5,938 bases of DNA from Candidatus Ratteibacteria bacterium (GTDB lineage Bacteria > CAIJMQ01): positions 1-5,938 of the forward strand of contig JAQURI010000098.1 of NCBI GenBank assembly GCA_028715665.1. The letters run 5' to 3'. A program made the position numbers and the translations under genes. Below are positions 1-5,938 of the stretch, in pieces. Each line of letters begins with the position of its first letter. The stretch's first letter is position 1. The notes under the pieces are model-generated. The model was given only the letters and a program-made list of their open reading frames with translations. It was not told the DNA's origin and searched no databases.

Positions 1-2
1 AT

Positions 3-1757
3 GACGGACAAATTACCGGGATCCGTTCAACCATGCAGGACATCACTCAACACAAACAGGATGAGGAAGAGATCAAACGGGAAAAAGAATTTACTGAAAG
101 CATATTCAATACTGCGCCGGTTATTATTTTAGTTTTGGATACCAAAGCAAACATAATAAATTTCAATTCCTACATGGAAAATCTCACTGACTACAAACTG
201 GAAGAAGTAAAAGGTAAAAATTGGTTTGACACTTTTTTACCGGAAAAAAACCGAGAACAGACAAAAAATATATTTAGTAAAACACTAAGTAATATGCCTG
301 CCAGCGGAAATATTAATCCAATTATTACCAAAGACGGCCGCGAGGTTTTAATAGAATGGTATAACAAAACGCTTAAAGATAAAAACGGCCAAATAATAGG
401 AATAATAGCAACAGGGCAAGACATAACCAAACGTAAACAGACCGAAGAGCTAAGCAAAGCCCTTTTTGAATATAATCCCATTGAAACCATAGTCGTAAAC
501 ACCAAAGGCGAAATAATAGATTTTAATTTGGCAAAAAAGATATCGGGTAGCAGACTGCCTCAAAAGGGCGATATCATGTATAAAGATTACGCCGGAAAAC
601 ATGAAATCGACATGCACGCGGAACTAATGGGATGCATAAGTTCCGGTAAAACAAAAACCTTTCCGGAACAGAAATACAAAGGCAAAATTCTGACGATCAC
701 AATAGCGCCTTTTCCCAAAGGAGCAATAATAACATCTCAGGATATCACCGAACGCAAATTTGTGGAAGAAGCATTAAGAGCAAGCGAAGAACGATACAGG
801 GAGTTGTGGAATAACGCCCCTGTTGCTTATCATACATTAGATACAAGAGGGATTATTACCAGCGTAAACAGCACCGAAGCGAAAATGCTCGAATATAAAC
901 CCGAGGAAATGCTCGGCAAGCCGATATTTGATTTCATACTGCCTGAACAAAAAGCGGAAGCAAAACAAAGATTCCTGCAAAAATTAAAAGGCAAACGTAT
1001 ACCCGAAGCAAAAGACCGAATATACGTTACTAATAGCGGTAAAAAAATTCATGTTAGCATCGATGAGGTTTGGGAATATGACAACGAAGGGGAAATTATA
1101 GGCGTCAGGACTACGATGCTCGACATAACTGACCGCAAAAAAGCAGAAGAAGAACGTGAAAAAAGTTTTAAACAATTACAGAAAAATTTCGAGGAAACGA
1201 TAATGGCACTGGTTTCCGCAGTTGAAATAAGAGATTTATACACTGCAGGTCACCAAAAAAGAGTGACGGAACTCGCCTGTGCTATAGCGAAAGAAATGGA
1301 CCTTTCCAACAGCCAAATAGCTTCTATAAAAATGGCCGGACTTGTCCACGACATCGGCAAAATAGCTGTTCCCGCCGAAATTCTCGGCAAACCTTCCAAG
1401 CTAAACGAAACCGAAATGGACTTGGTAAGGACACATGTAACAGTCGGATATGATATATTAAAAACCATTGAGTTTCCCTGGCCGGTCGCCCAAATAGTCC
1501 TGCAACACCACGAGAGAATAAACGGCACCGGTTATCCTAAAGGATTAAAAGGAGATGAAATACTTCTGGAGGCAAGAATTTTAAGCGTAGCCGACGTTAT
1601 CGAAGCAATCGCCACCTACAGGCCCTATCACGAAGCGTTCGGCATAGATACCGCGCTAGAAGAAATCTCTAAAAATAAAGGTATTTTATATGACCCTAAA
1701 GTAGTAGATGTTTGCATAAAACTTTTTAAAGAAAAAAGATTTAAATTCAACAGCTGA
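3..1757 (+). CDS. Multi-PAS sensor with HD-GYP domain, predicted c-di-GMP phosphodiesterase (5' end missing)
   Basis: This is a predicted cytoplasmic signalling enzyme that hydrolyses cyclic-di-GMP in response to signals sensed by PAS domains. The frame is open to the window edge, and the first residues (DGQITGIRSTMQDITQ) are the end of a further PAS/PAC module. The ATG at 33 is therefore internal and the gene starts upstream. Counting from the Met at 33, there are PAS-like modules at about 20-135, 140-243 and 250-370. The first and third end in a G-x-I-x-G...DIT-x-RK signature; the second keeps only the DIT-x-RK part. A short helical linker (about 370-390) leads to the HD-GYP domain (about 390-570). 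The metal and catalytic residues are all present: H407, H439-D440 with K443, H468, H492-H493-E494, the NGTGYP loop at 497-502, and D521. The domain should therefore be active. No membrane segment or receiver domain is seen in the visible part. The stop is 33 nt before lysA. The family call is firm; the sensed signal is unknown. Confidence 0.93.
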   Translation, partial: DGQITGIRSTMQDITQHKQDEEEIKREKEFTESIFNTAPVIILVLDTKANIINFNSYMENLTDYKLEEVKGKNWFDTFLPEKNREQTKNIFSKTLSNMPASGNINPIITKDGREVLIEWYNKTLKDKNGQIIGIIATGQDITKRKQTEELSKALFEYNPIETIVVNTKGEIIDFNLAKKISGSRLPQKGDIMYKDYAGKHEIDMHAELMGCISSGKTKTFPEQKYKGKILTITIAPFPKGAIITSQDITERKFVEEALRASEERYRELWNNAPVAYHTLDTRGIITSVNSTEAKMLEYKPEEMLGKPIFDFILPEQKAEAKQRFLQKLKGKRIPEAKDRIYVTNSGKKIHVSIDEVWEYDNEGEIIGVRTTMLDITDRKKAEEEREKSFKQLQKNFEETIMALVSAVEIRDLYTAGHQKRVTELACAIAKEMDLSNSQIASIKMAGLVHDIGKIAVPAEILGKPSKLNETEMDLVRTHVTVGYDILKTIEFPWPVAQIVLQHHERINGTGYPKGLKGDEILLEARILSVADVIEAIATYRPYHEAFGIDTALEEISKNKGILYDPKVVDVCIKLFKEKRFKFNS

Positions 1758-1775
1758 AAATCTTCACGACATGAA

Positions 1776-1781
1776 TTAGGA
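1776..1781 (+). promoter_or_regulatory. Probable ribosome binding site of lysA
   Basis: The string TTAGGA ends 9 nt before the ATG at 1791. It is a modest Shine-Dalgarno match (AGGA) at normal spacing and supports that ATG as the lysA start. It lies in the 33-nt gap after the HD-GYP stop codon, where no promoter or terminator is evident. Confidence 0.5.
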
Positions 1782-1790
1782 AAACCCAAA

Positions 1791-3071
1791 ATGAACCATT
1801 TCAATTTTAAAAACGGACGTCTTTATTGCGAGGATGTTTCAATAAAAGAAATAGCCGAAAAAATAGGCACGCCGACTTTCGTATATTCTTCGGCAACAAT
1901 CAACCGCCATATGGCACTTTTCGAGGAAGCGTTTCAGGACTATCCGCATATTTTCTGCTATTCTATGAAAGCCAACCCAAATTTAAGCATCCTTGCCATA
2001 ATGGCAAAAAGGGGCTGGGGAGTCGATATCGTTTCAGGCGGAGAACTTTTCAGGGCAATGAAGGCTGGTATAGACCCTAAAAAAATAGTTTATGCGGGTG
2101 TGGGGAAAACCGAGAAAGAAATACATGAAGCAATAGATGCGGGCATCTTTCTGATAAACGTAGAATCCGAAGAAGAACTACAAACAATAAATAAAATAGG
2201 CAGGAAAAAAGAAAAAGAAATAGCTATAGCGTTAAGAATAAATCCGGAAATAGAACCCGAAACACATCATCATATTGCCACCGGCAAAAAAGGGACAAAA
2301 TTCGGGCTCTCGTTCCAACAAGCAAAGGATATTTTCTCGAAATCTCAAGAGCTAAAGAACATAAAAATAAAAGGGCTGCATATGCATATCGGCTCACAAA
2401 TAACTTCCATCAAGCCGTATGAGGAAGCGCTTAATAAAATATCGGATTTCATACAAGAATTAAAACAAAAAAACATTTCCATTCAGTGGCTTAATATCGG
2501 CGGAGGAATGGGAATAATTTATAAAGAAGAAATCCCGCCTGCGCCATCGGAATTTTCCAAAAGTATTCTGCCGATAGTGCAAAAAACGGGATGTAAATTA
2601 ATAATAGAACCCGGCCGATTCATAGTGGGAAATGCCGGAATACTAGTAAGTAAAGTTTTACGCGTGAAGAAACGTGAAGATAAAAATTTCATAATAGTGG
2701 ATGCTGGAATGGACAATTTAATAAGGGTAGCCCTTTATAATGCGCACCATGAAATCTTACCCGAAGAACAAAAAGAAGGAACGATTACAGCGGATGTCGT
2801 GGGTCCCGTATGCGAAAGCGGCGACTTTTTTGCAAAGAACCGGCAACTTCCTATTTTAAAAGAAGGCGATTATCTCGCTATTGCCAGTTCAGGAGCTTAC
2901 GGTTTTAGCATGTCTTCAAACTATAACTCCCGTCCCAGGGCTGCGGAAGTCCTTGTCGATAACTCCAGATGCTATTTAATCAGGAGAAGAGAATCTTATT
3001 TAGACCTTATACAGGGGGAATCCATATCTCCGCGATTGGTGGATATAGAAAAAAAACGAAAACTCTTTTGA
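1791..3071 (+). CDS. lysA: Diaminopimelate decarboxylase
   Basis: This enzyme is a PLP-dependent fold-type III (alanine racemase-like barrel) decarboxylase. It converts meso-2,6-diaminopimelate to L-lysine plus CO2, the last step of the DAP pathway, in the cytoplasm. The 426-residue length is normal for LysA. The N-terminus (GRLYCEDVSIKEIAEKIGTP then FVYS) is typical, so the ATG at 1791 is the expected start. Visible motifs are the PLP lysine K60 in YSMKANPN, HMHIGSQ at 197-203 (H199 stacks on the cofactor), the phosphate-binding glycines GGG at 237-239, and EPGR at 273-276. The catalytic CESGD is at 341-345 and comes from the partner subunit in the dimer. GAYG is at 368-371 and Y378 lies in NYNSRPR. 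CESGDFF with the YNSRPR tail favours DAP over ornithine or arginine as substrate. No other lysine gene is in the window. The preceding gene is 33 nt away and the glycosyltransferase follows after 41 nt, so it may be read within a longer transcript. Confidence 0.97.
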   Translation: MNHFNFKNGRLYCEDVSIKEIAEKIGTPTFVYSSATINRHMALFEEAFQDYPHIFCYSMKANPNLSILAIMAKRGWGVDIVSGGELFRAMKAGIDPKKIVYAGVGKTEKEIHEAIDAGIFLINVESEEELQTINKIGRKKEKEIAIALRINPEIEPETHHHIATGKKGTKFGLSFQQAKDIFSKSQELKNIKIKGLHMHIGSQITSIKPYEEALNKISDFIQELKQKNISIQWLNIGGGMGIIYKEEIPPAPSEFSKSILPIVQKTGCKLIIEPGRFIVGNAGILVSKVLRVKKREDKNFIIVDAGMDNLIRVALYNAHHEILPEEQKEGTITADVVGPVCESGDFFAKNRQLPILKEGDYLAIASSGAYGFSMSSNYNSRPRAAEVLVDNSRCYLIRRRESYLDLIQGESISPRLVDIEKKRKLF

Positions 3072-3112
3072 CTTGTCGTTTCCCCGCGATTAAAGCTAAA
3101 CAAAAAACAATA

Positions 3113-4324
3113 ATGCAAAAGAAAATCAAGGTTGCCCACATTATTACCCGCTTGATACTCGGCGGAGCCCAAGAAAACACATTATTAACGGTCGATGGGC
3201 TTCAAAAAACAGACAATTATGAAGTAAGTTTATTTACCGGGCCTCCTCTTGGTCCAGAAGGCTCTCTAATTGAAGAAGCAAAAAAAAGAGGTATAAATCT
3301 CATTTTAGTCGATGCGTCCAGAAGAAATATCCATCCTTGGCTTGATTTCAAAAGTTTTTTCGAATTTTATTATTTATTGCGAAACGGCGGTTATCATATA
3401 GTACACACACATTCCTCAAAAGCAGGAATTTTGGGGCGATTAGCCGCTAAGTGCGCCGGTGTTCCAATCATAATCCATACGATACACGGACTTCCTTTTT
3501 TCCCATATCAAAATAAATTCATGAATTTTGCGGCAGTTAATTTAGAGCGAATTACCGCGCTAATCACAGACAAAATAATTACCGTCTGCGACAATATGGC
3601 AAAAAAAGCGCACGCGGCTAAAGTTGCACCCTTAGACAAATTCATAACGATATATAGCGGCATGGAACTGGATGGATTTCTCAACGTTAAAGAAAACAAA
3701 AAATTAAAAGAAAGTTTGGGAATAAAGGACAACGAATTAGTCATCGGCAAAATAGCGCGGTTGTTCGAACTGAAAGGGCACCGATTTTTATTAAAGTCAG
3801 CAAAAGAAACAATAGATAAATTTCCGAATGTAAAATTCTTATTTGTCGGAAACGGAAACCTCAGGGAGCAATTAGAAAAACAGGCATCTAATTTAGGCAT
3901 AAAGGACAAAATTATTTTTACGGGACTCGTCCCCCGAGAAAAAATCCCCGACTATATATCTATAATGGACATAGTCGTTCACGTATCTTTGAGAGAAGGG
4001 CTTGCAAGAGCAATCCCCCAAGCTTTTGCCTGCGGTAAACCCGTTGTGGCCTTTAATATCGACGGCGCGGACGAAATAATAAAAGACAGACAAAACGGTT
4101 TTCTGCTGCCTGCCCCCGATGTATCCGAAGAAAAATGGGAAATTTACGACTGCAGACAATTAACCTATTACCTTTTGGAATTATTACGAGACGAGAATTT
4201 AAGAAAGGAAATGGGAGAAAAAGGCAAAAAAGTCGTCGACCCCTTCTTTAGGGCAGAATATATGGTAGGACAAATAGATAATTTATACAGACAATTATTG
4301 AGAAAGAAAAAAGTCATTCCTTGA
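3113..4324 (+). CDS. GT4-family glycosyltransferase (GT-B fold)
   Basis: This is a predicted cytoplasmic or membrane-peripheral retaining glycosyltransferase that uses a nucleotide sugar. The likely product is a cell-surface polysaccharide or glycolipid; donor and acceptor cannot be told from sequence. The ATG at 3113 gives 403 residues beginning with the family-typical strand and glycine loop (VAHIITRLILGGAQENTL, GGAQ at 17-20). An in-frame ATG at 2969 would add 48 unrelated residues and overlap lysA by 103 nt, so it is rejected. The N-terminal acceptor domain contains HTHSSKAGILGR from residue 98. The C-terminal donor domain starts near 208, with the GKIARLFELKG segment at about 212-222 and a VGNGNLRE strand-loop at about 245-252. 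The donor-site motif is SLREGLARAIPQAFACGKPV, with E295 and then Q303 where the classical E-x7-E motif has the second Glu. No strong Shine-Dalgarno is seen before 3113. It follows lysA by 41 nt on the same strand. Confidence 0.9.
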   Translation: MQKKIKVAHIITRLILGGAQENTLLTVDGLQKTDNYEVSLFTGPPLGPEGSLIEEAKKRGINLILVDASRRNIHPWLDFKSFFEFYYLLRNGGYHIVHTHSSKAGILGRLAAKCAGVPIIIHTIHGLPFFPYQNKFMNFAAVNLERITALITDKIITVCDNMAKKAHAAKVAPLDKFITIYSGMELDGFLNVKENKKLKESLGIKDNELVIGKIARLFELKGHRFLLKSAKETIDKFPNVKFLFVGNGNLREQLEKQASNLGIKDKIIFTGLVPREKIPDYISIMDIVVHVSLREGLARAIPQAFACGKPVVAFNIDGADEIIKDRQNGFLLPAPDVSEEKWEIYDCRQLTYYLLELLRDENLRKEMGEKGKKVVDPFFRAEYMVGQIDNLYRQLLRKKKVIP

Positions 4325-4340
4325 AACTAATCCGCACAGA

Positions 4341-5660
4341 TTATATATCTTTCAACAATATATTCGCAGCAGATTTTTCGAGCACCTGCCCGAATTCCTT
4401 TAAAGACTCGGAAATTTGTTTTAATTCTTTTGATTCTACCACAGGGATATTATCGCTCCCGCGTTTTTCCACAGCATCAATCACATATTTTATCGTAAGT
4501 CTATTAAGGTCCTGAGCAGGCTGATAGGCAATGCTCTTATAATCATTCGGTCTTACTTCGGATAAGATTTCGGCTTCGACCAGTTCATATAAAACGGTGT
4601 TAATCAACCTTATGGGTATTTCCAATTTATGGGAAATTTGTTCCGCTGTAAGAGGTTTAGCGCCGCTTTCAAAACTCTTTGCCACTAAATTTACAGCCAT
4701 CAAACTGACAAGTTTTTTAAAAGAATAACTTGCCTTAAGAGAATCAGGTTCAAATTCGTATGTCTCCACATTCTGATGCGCAAAAGATATTTCCGCTCCC
4801 AAAAGAACAATAAGCCAACTCAACTGCAGCCAAATTAAAAAAAGCGGTAAAGCCGCGAAACTCCCGTATATCGCTCCGTAACGGGAAACAAGTATTTGAG
4901 TGTTTATATATCCGAACTGCATCAATTGGTAAAAAGTCCCTGCAACAACCCCTCCCAATACAGCGGACCTTATACCGACTTTGGTATTGGGCATAAAGAC
5001 ATACATAAAACTCAAAAATATCCATATAACCATATAAGGAATGAATTTTAAACCGGCAAAAAGAAAAGGGCCTATCACCCCCAAAAGAGAAAACTTCCGT
5101 GTTATAAATTCGAATTGGCTTGTTATCGCCAAAGTAATGCTTCCGGGCATAATTATAAGGACGGGAGCAATCAGCATAATCGCAAGATAGTCGCTGAACT
5201 TTCTTGCAAAACTTCTGGACTTTTTTATGCCCCAGATATCATTGAAGGAATTTTCGATATTGCTCAACACTCTTATTACTGTCCAGAACAATAAAACCAC
5301 TCCTATGCCGGCAACTATGCCTCCTTTGGTTTTTTCAAGGAGAGACTGGGAAAACCCGATGATCCTTTCCACTACTTGCTCTTGCCCTTCAAGCCGCTCC
5401 ATAAGTTGCGTTTCAAGCATCTTTTCGATGCCGAAACCCTTTGCTATACCGAATACCATAGCGACTATCGGCACAATGGCAAGCAAAGAATAAAAAGTCA
5501 ATGCAGAGGCCCGGAGTTGACACTTATCCTCATCAAAACCGCGTACCGCAAGTGTAACAATCCTAAGTTGTCTTATTAATATCGAACGACTGCGGGGAAG
5601 TTTTCTTAAAGGAATTCTCCAGAGGTCTATGGTAAGAAATCTTACTATTTTTGAAATCAT
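4341..5660 (-). CDS. YihY/BrkB-family inner-membrane protein with extended C-terminal tail
   Basis: This is an integral inner-membrane protein of the YihY/virulence-factor BrkB family. Its biochemical role is unsettled; older annotations as ribonuclease BN are not supported. The 439 residues begin with a basic, amphipathic N-terminus. The family signature follows: DEDKCQLRASALTFYSLLAIVP at about 43-64, and WGIKKSRS after a helix at about 143-150. Hydrophobic segments are at roughly 52-74, 113-132, 157-180, 192-224, 232-250 and 265-292, which fits about six transmembrane helices. LPLFLIWLQLSWLIVLLGAE at 271-290 is the conserved last helix. Residues 315-385 (LTAEQISHKLEIP then a helix-turn-like stretch) resemble a winged helix, and the end is charged and helical. 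The ATG at 5660 is the only plausible start, since the next Met is residue 68 inside the core. No spaced Shine-Dalgarno precedes it. It converges on the glycosyltransferase with 16 nt between stops. Confidence 0.92.
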   Translation of the reverse strand: MISKIVRFLTIDLWRIPLRKLPRSRSILIRQLRIVTLAVRGFDEDKCQLRASALTFYSLLAIVPIVAMVFGIAKGFGIEKMLETQLMERLEGQEQVVERIIGFSQSLLEKTKGGIVAGIGVVLLFWTVIRVLSNIENSFNDIWGIKKSRSFARKFSDYLAIMLIAPVLIIMPGSITLAITSQFEFITRKFSLLGVIGPFLFAGLKFIPYMVIWIFLSFMYVFMPNTKVGIRSAVLGGVVAGTFYQLMQFGYINTQILVSRYGAIYGSFAALPLFLIWLQLSWLIVLLGAEISFAHQNVETYEFEPDSLKASYSFKKLVSLMAVNLVAKSFESGAKPLTAEQISHKLEIPIRLINTVLYELVEAEILSEVRPNDYKSIAYQPAQDLNRLTIKYVIDAVEKRGSDNIPVVESKELKQISESLKEFGQVLEKSAANILLKDI

Positions 5661-5668
5661 TCCGAAAT

Positions 5669-5697
5669 ATTCTGCTTTATGTACGCAAGTTTGTCAA
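5669..5697 (-). promoter_or_regulatory. Candidate sigma-70-type promoter for the YihY-family gene
   Basis: Reading the - strand, TTGACA (5697-5692) is a perfect -35 hexamer. It is followed after 17 nt by CAGAAT (5674-5669), which matches 4 of 6 positions of TATAAT. Transcription would begin near 5662, almost at the ATG (5660), giving a leaderless or near-leaderless mRNA. That agrees with the lack of a ribosome site there. The -35 box sits exactly on the edge of the palindromic repeat, so it may be an accident of the repeat sequence rather than a selected promoter. Confidence 0.35.
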
Positions 5698-5764
5698 CCC
5701 CGTTAGAAGTAAGTTGTCGCAGACGACTGCCGATACGCCAGCGTATCGGACTTCTAGACGGGGT
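5697..5764. repeat. Nested palindromic element 1 (three-way-junction fold)
   Basis: The outer arms ACCCCGTTAGAAGT (5697-5710) and ACTTCTAGACGGGGT (5750-5764) pair over 14 bp, with one bulged G at 5757. Inside are two further inverted repeats. The first is AGTTGTC/GACGACT (5712-5718 with 5722-5728, one T-G wobble, 3-nt loop). The second is a perfect 9-bp palindrome CCGATACGC/GCGTATCGG (5730-5738 with 5741-5749, centre CA). Almost every base is paired, so single-stranded DNA or RNA would form a T-shaped or cloverleaf structure. There is no T-tract, so it is not a typical intrinsic terminator. It is probably a non-autonomous REP/MITE-like repeat. A structured RNA is an alternative. Confidence 0.85.
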
Positions 5765-5766
5765 CA

Positions 5767-5839
5767 ACTCCGTTAGAGATAATCCTAATTTTAAGGTGGT
5801 ATGTACGGTCGACAAATGGCGACCTATCTCTAACGGGGT
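5767..5839. repeat. Nested palindromic element 2 (same family as element 1)
   Basis: The outer arms ACTCCGTTAGAGATA (5767-5781) and TATCTCTAACGGGGT (5825-5839) pair over 15 positions with one T-G wobble at 5769/5837. The enclosed 43 nt contain a 5-bp hairpin GGTCG/CGACC (5807-5811 with 5820-5824, 8-nt loop). A weak CCT/AGG pairing (5784-5786 with 5794-5796) may form a second hairpin. The first 10 or so arm bases match element 1, but the interior is unrelated in sequence. The layout of a long outer stem with internal hairpins is the same. It starts only 2 nt (CA) after element 1. Confidence 0.8.
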
Positions 5840-5842
5840 CAA

Positions 5843-5938
5843 GCCAAATATAAATATATACGCTCAAAAATTTCGAATGAATAACTTGCGTGACTGCGAG
5901 CATGGATGTAGAATTACCTGTCGCAAAGTTAATTTGGC
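5843..5938. other. Intergenic stretch, no supported gene; possible edge of a neighbour
   Basis: After the palindromes comes a short AT-rich run (CAAATATAAATATATA, 5845-5860) and then unassigned sequence to the window end. On the - strand a frame is open from the window edge to a TGA at 5866-5864 and could be the tail of an upstream gene. On the + strand an ATG at 5877 opens a frame that runs off the edge (MNNLRDCEHGC...). Neither is long enough or similar enough to anything I recognise to be called. Confidence 0.3.

Larger units (their letters stand above)
5693..5842. repeat. Tandem array of two palindromic elements with GTCAA at all three boundaries
   Basis: GTCAA occurs at 5693-5697, 5763-5767 and 5838-5842, that is, before element 1, between the two elements and after element 2. 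Because the elements end in T and begin with A, the unshared part is CA (or TCA). This could be a short target-site duplication or simply an extended, fixed end of the repeat unit. On the - strand each boundary reads TTGAC. No transposase is present in the window. Confidence 0.65.
5683..5891. repeat. 9-bp inverted repeat bracketing the palindrome array
   Basis: ACGCAAGTT (5683-5691) and its exact complement AACTTGCGT (5883-5891) lie outside the two palindromic elements, about 190 nt apart. They could be the ends of a larger composite unit. A 9-bp match at this distance can also arise by chance, and the distances from the inner array are unequal (1 nt on one side, about 40 nt on the other). 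Confidence 0.3.

Noticed and set aside
33..1757. Treating the ATG at 33 as the true start of the HD-GYP gene
   Set aside because: The frame is open upstream and encodes the conserved end of another PAS/PAC module, so this Met is internal and the gene is cut by the window edge.
2969..3112. Longer start for the glycosyltransferase at the ATG at 2969
   Set aside because: It would overlap lysA by 103 nt, and the added 48 residues do not resemble any GT4 N-terminus. The family-typical beginning starts right after the ATG at 3113.
4321..4355. Possible bidirectional terminator between the convergent genes
   Set aside because: There is a 5-bp AT-rich hairpin (TAATC/GATTA, 4328-4332 with 4339-4343) and a TTGAAA/TTTCAA pair around it. 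There is no GC-rich stem or T-tract, so it is too weak to call.
5275..5276. An empty placeholder entry among the findings, with coordinates 5275 and 4341
   Set aside because: It carries no claim and an interest of zero, and should be ignored. The tail of the YihY/BrkB protein is described in the entry that follows it.
5697..5839. Intrinsic terminators or a CRISPR array
   Set aside because: The palindromes lack T-tracts on either strand and do not sit downstream of a gene end. There are only two units with palindromic ends and no repeat-spacer pattern.
5657..5842. A 61-codon protein gene on the - strand with a TTG start
   Set aside because: It is composed almost wholly of the two palindromes, has a rare start codon and no recognisable protein features. 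It is reported as a finding but not called as a gene.
5877..5938. Start of a + strand gene at the ATG at 5877
   Set aside because: Only 20 codons are visible, there is no ribosome binding site, and the sequence is unrecognised. It cannot be told from chance.

Overview
The window is ordinary bacterial chromosome with one unusual intergenic stretch. It is AT-leaning, with many ATA and AAA codons. It carries three co-directional genes on the + strand, then one convergent gene on the - strand, then a short repeat-rich intergenic region. The gene set and the style of the proteins fit a Gram-negative-type, probably uncultivated bacterium. An Omnitrophota-like or similar candidate phylum is my impression, but nothing in the window proves a taxon.

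Region by region. Positions 1-1757 hold the 3' part of a multi-PAS sensor protein with a C-terminal HD-GYP domain, a predicted cyclic-di-GMP phosphodiesterase. Its start lies before the window. After 33 nt comes lysA (1791-3071), diaminopimelate decarboxylase, the last step of lysine synthesis. After 41 nt comes a GT4-family glycosyltransferase (3113-4324) that probably builds a surface polysaccharide or glycolipid. The tight spacing allows co-transcription of these three genes, but they do not form one obvious pathway. Convergent to them, with only 16 nt between stop codons, is a YihY/BrkB-family inner-membrane protein (5660-4341, - strand) with an extra cytoplasmic tail that looks like a winged helix.

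Positions 5661-5938 have no convincing gene. They contain two adjacent, nested-palindrome elements of 68 and 73 nt (5697-5764 and 5767-5839). Both share the same terminal arm, roughly ACCCCGTTAGA. Each can fold into a long outer stem enclosing inner hairpins, and GTCAA occurs at all three element boundaries. This looks like a REP/MITE-type non-autonomous repeat family. The boundary nearest the YihY gene happens to form a perfect -35 hexamer (TTGACA) pointing at that gene. This repeat pair is the most interesting item in the window. No complete new defence, mobile or enzymatic system is visible in the genes.
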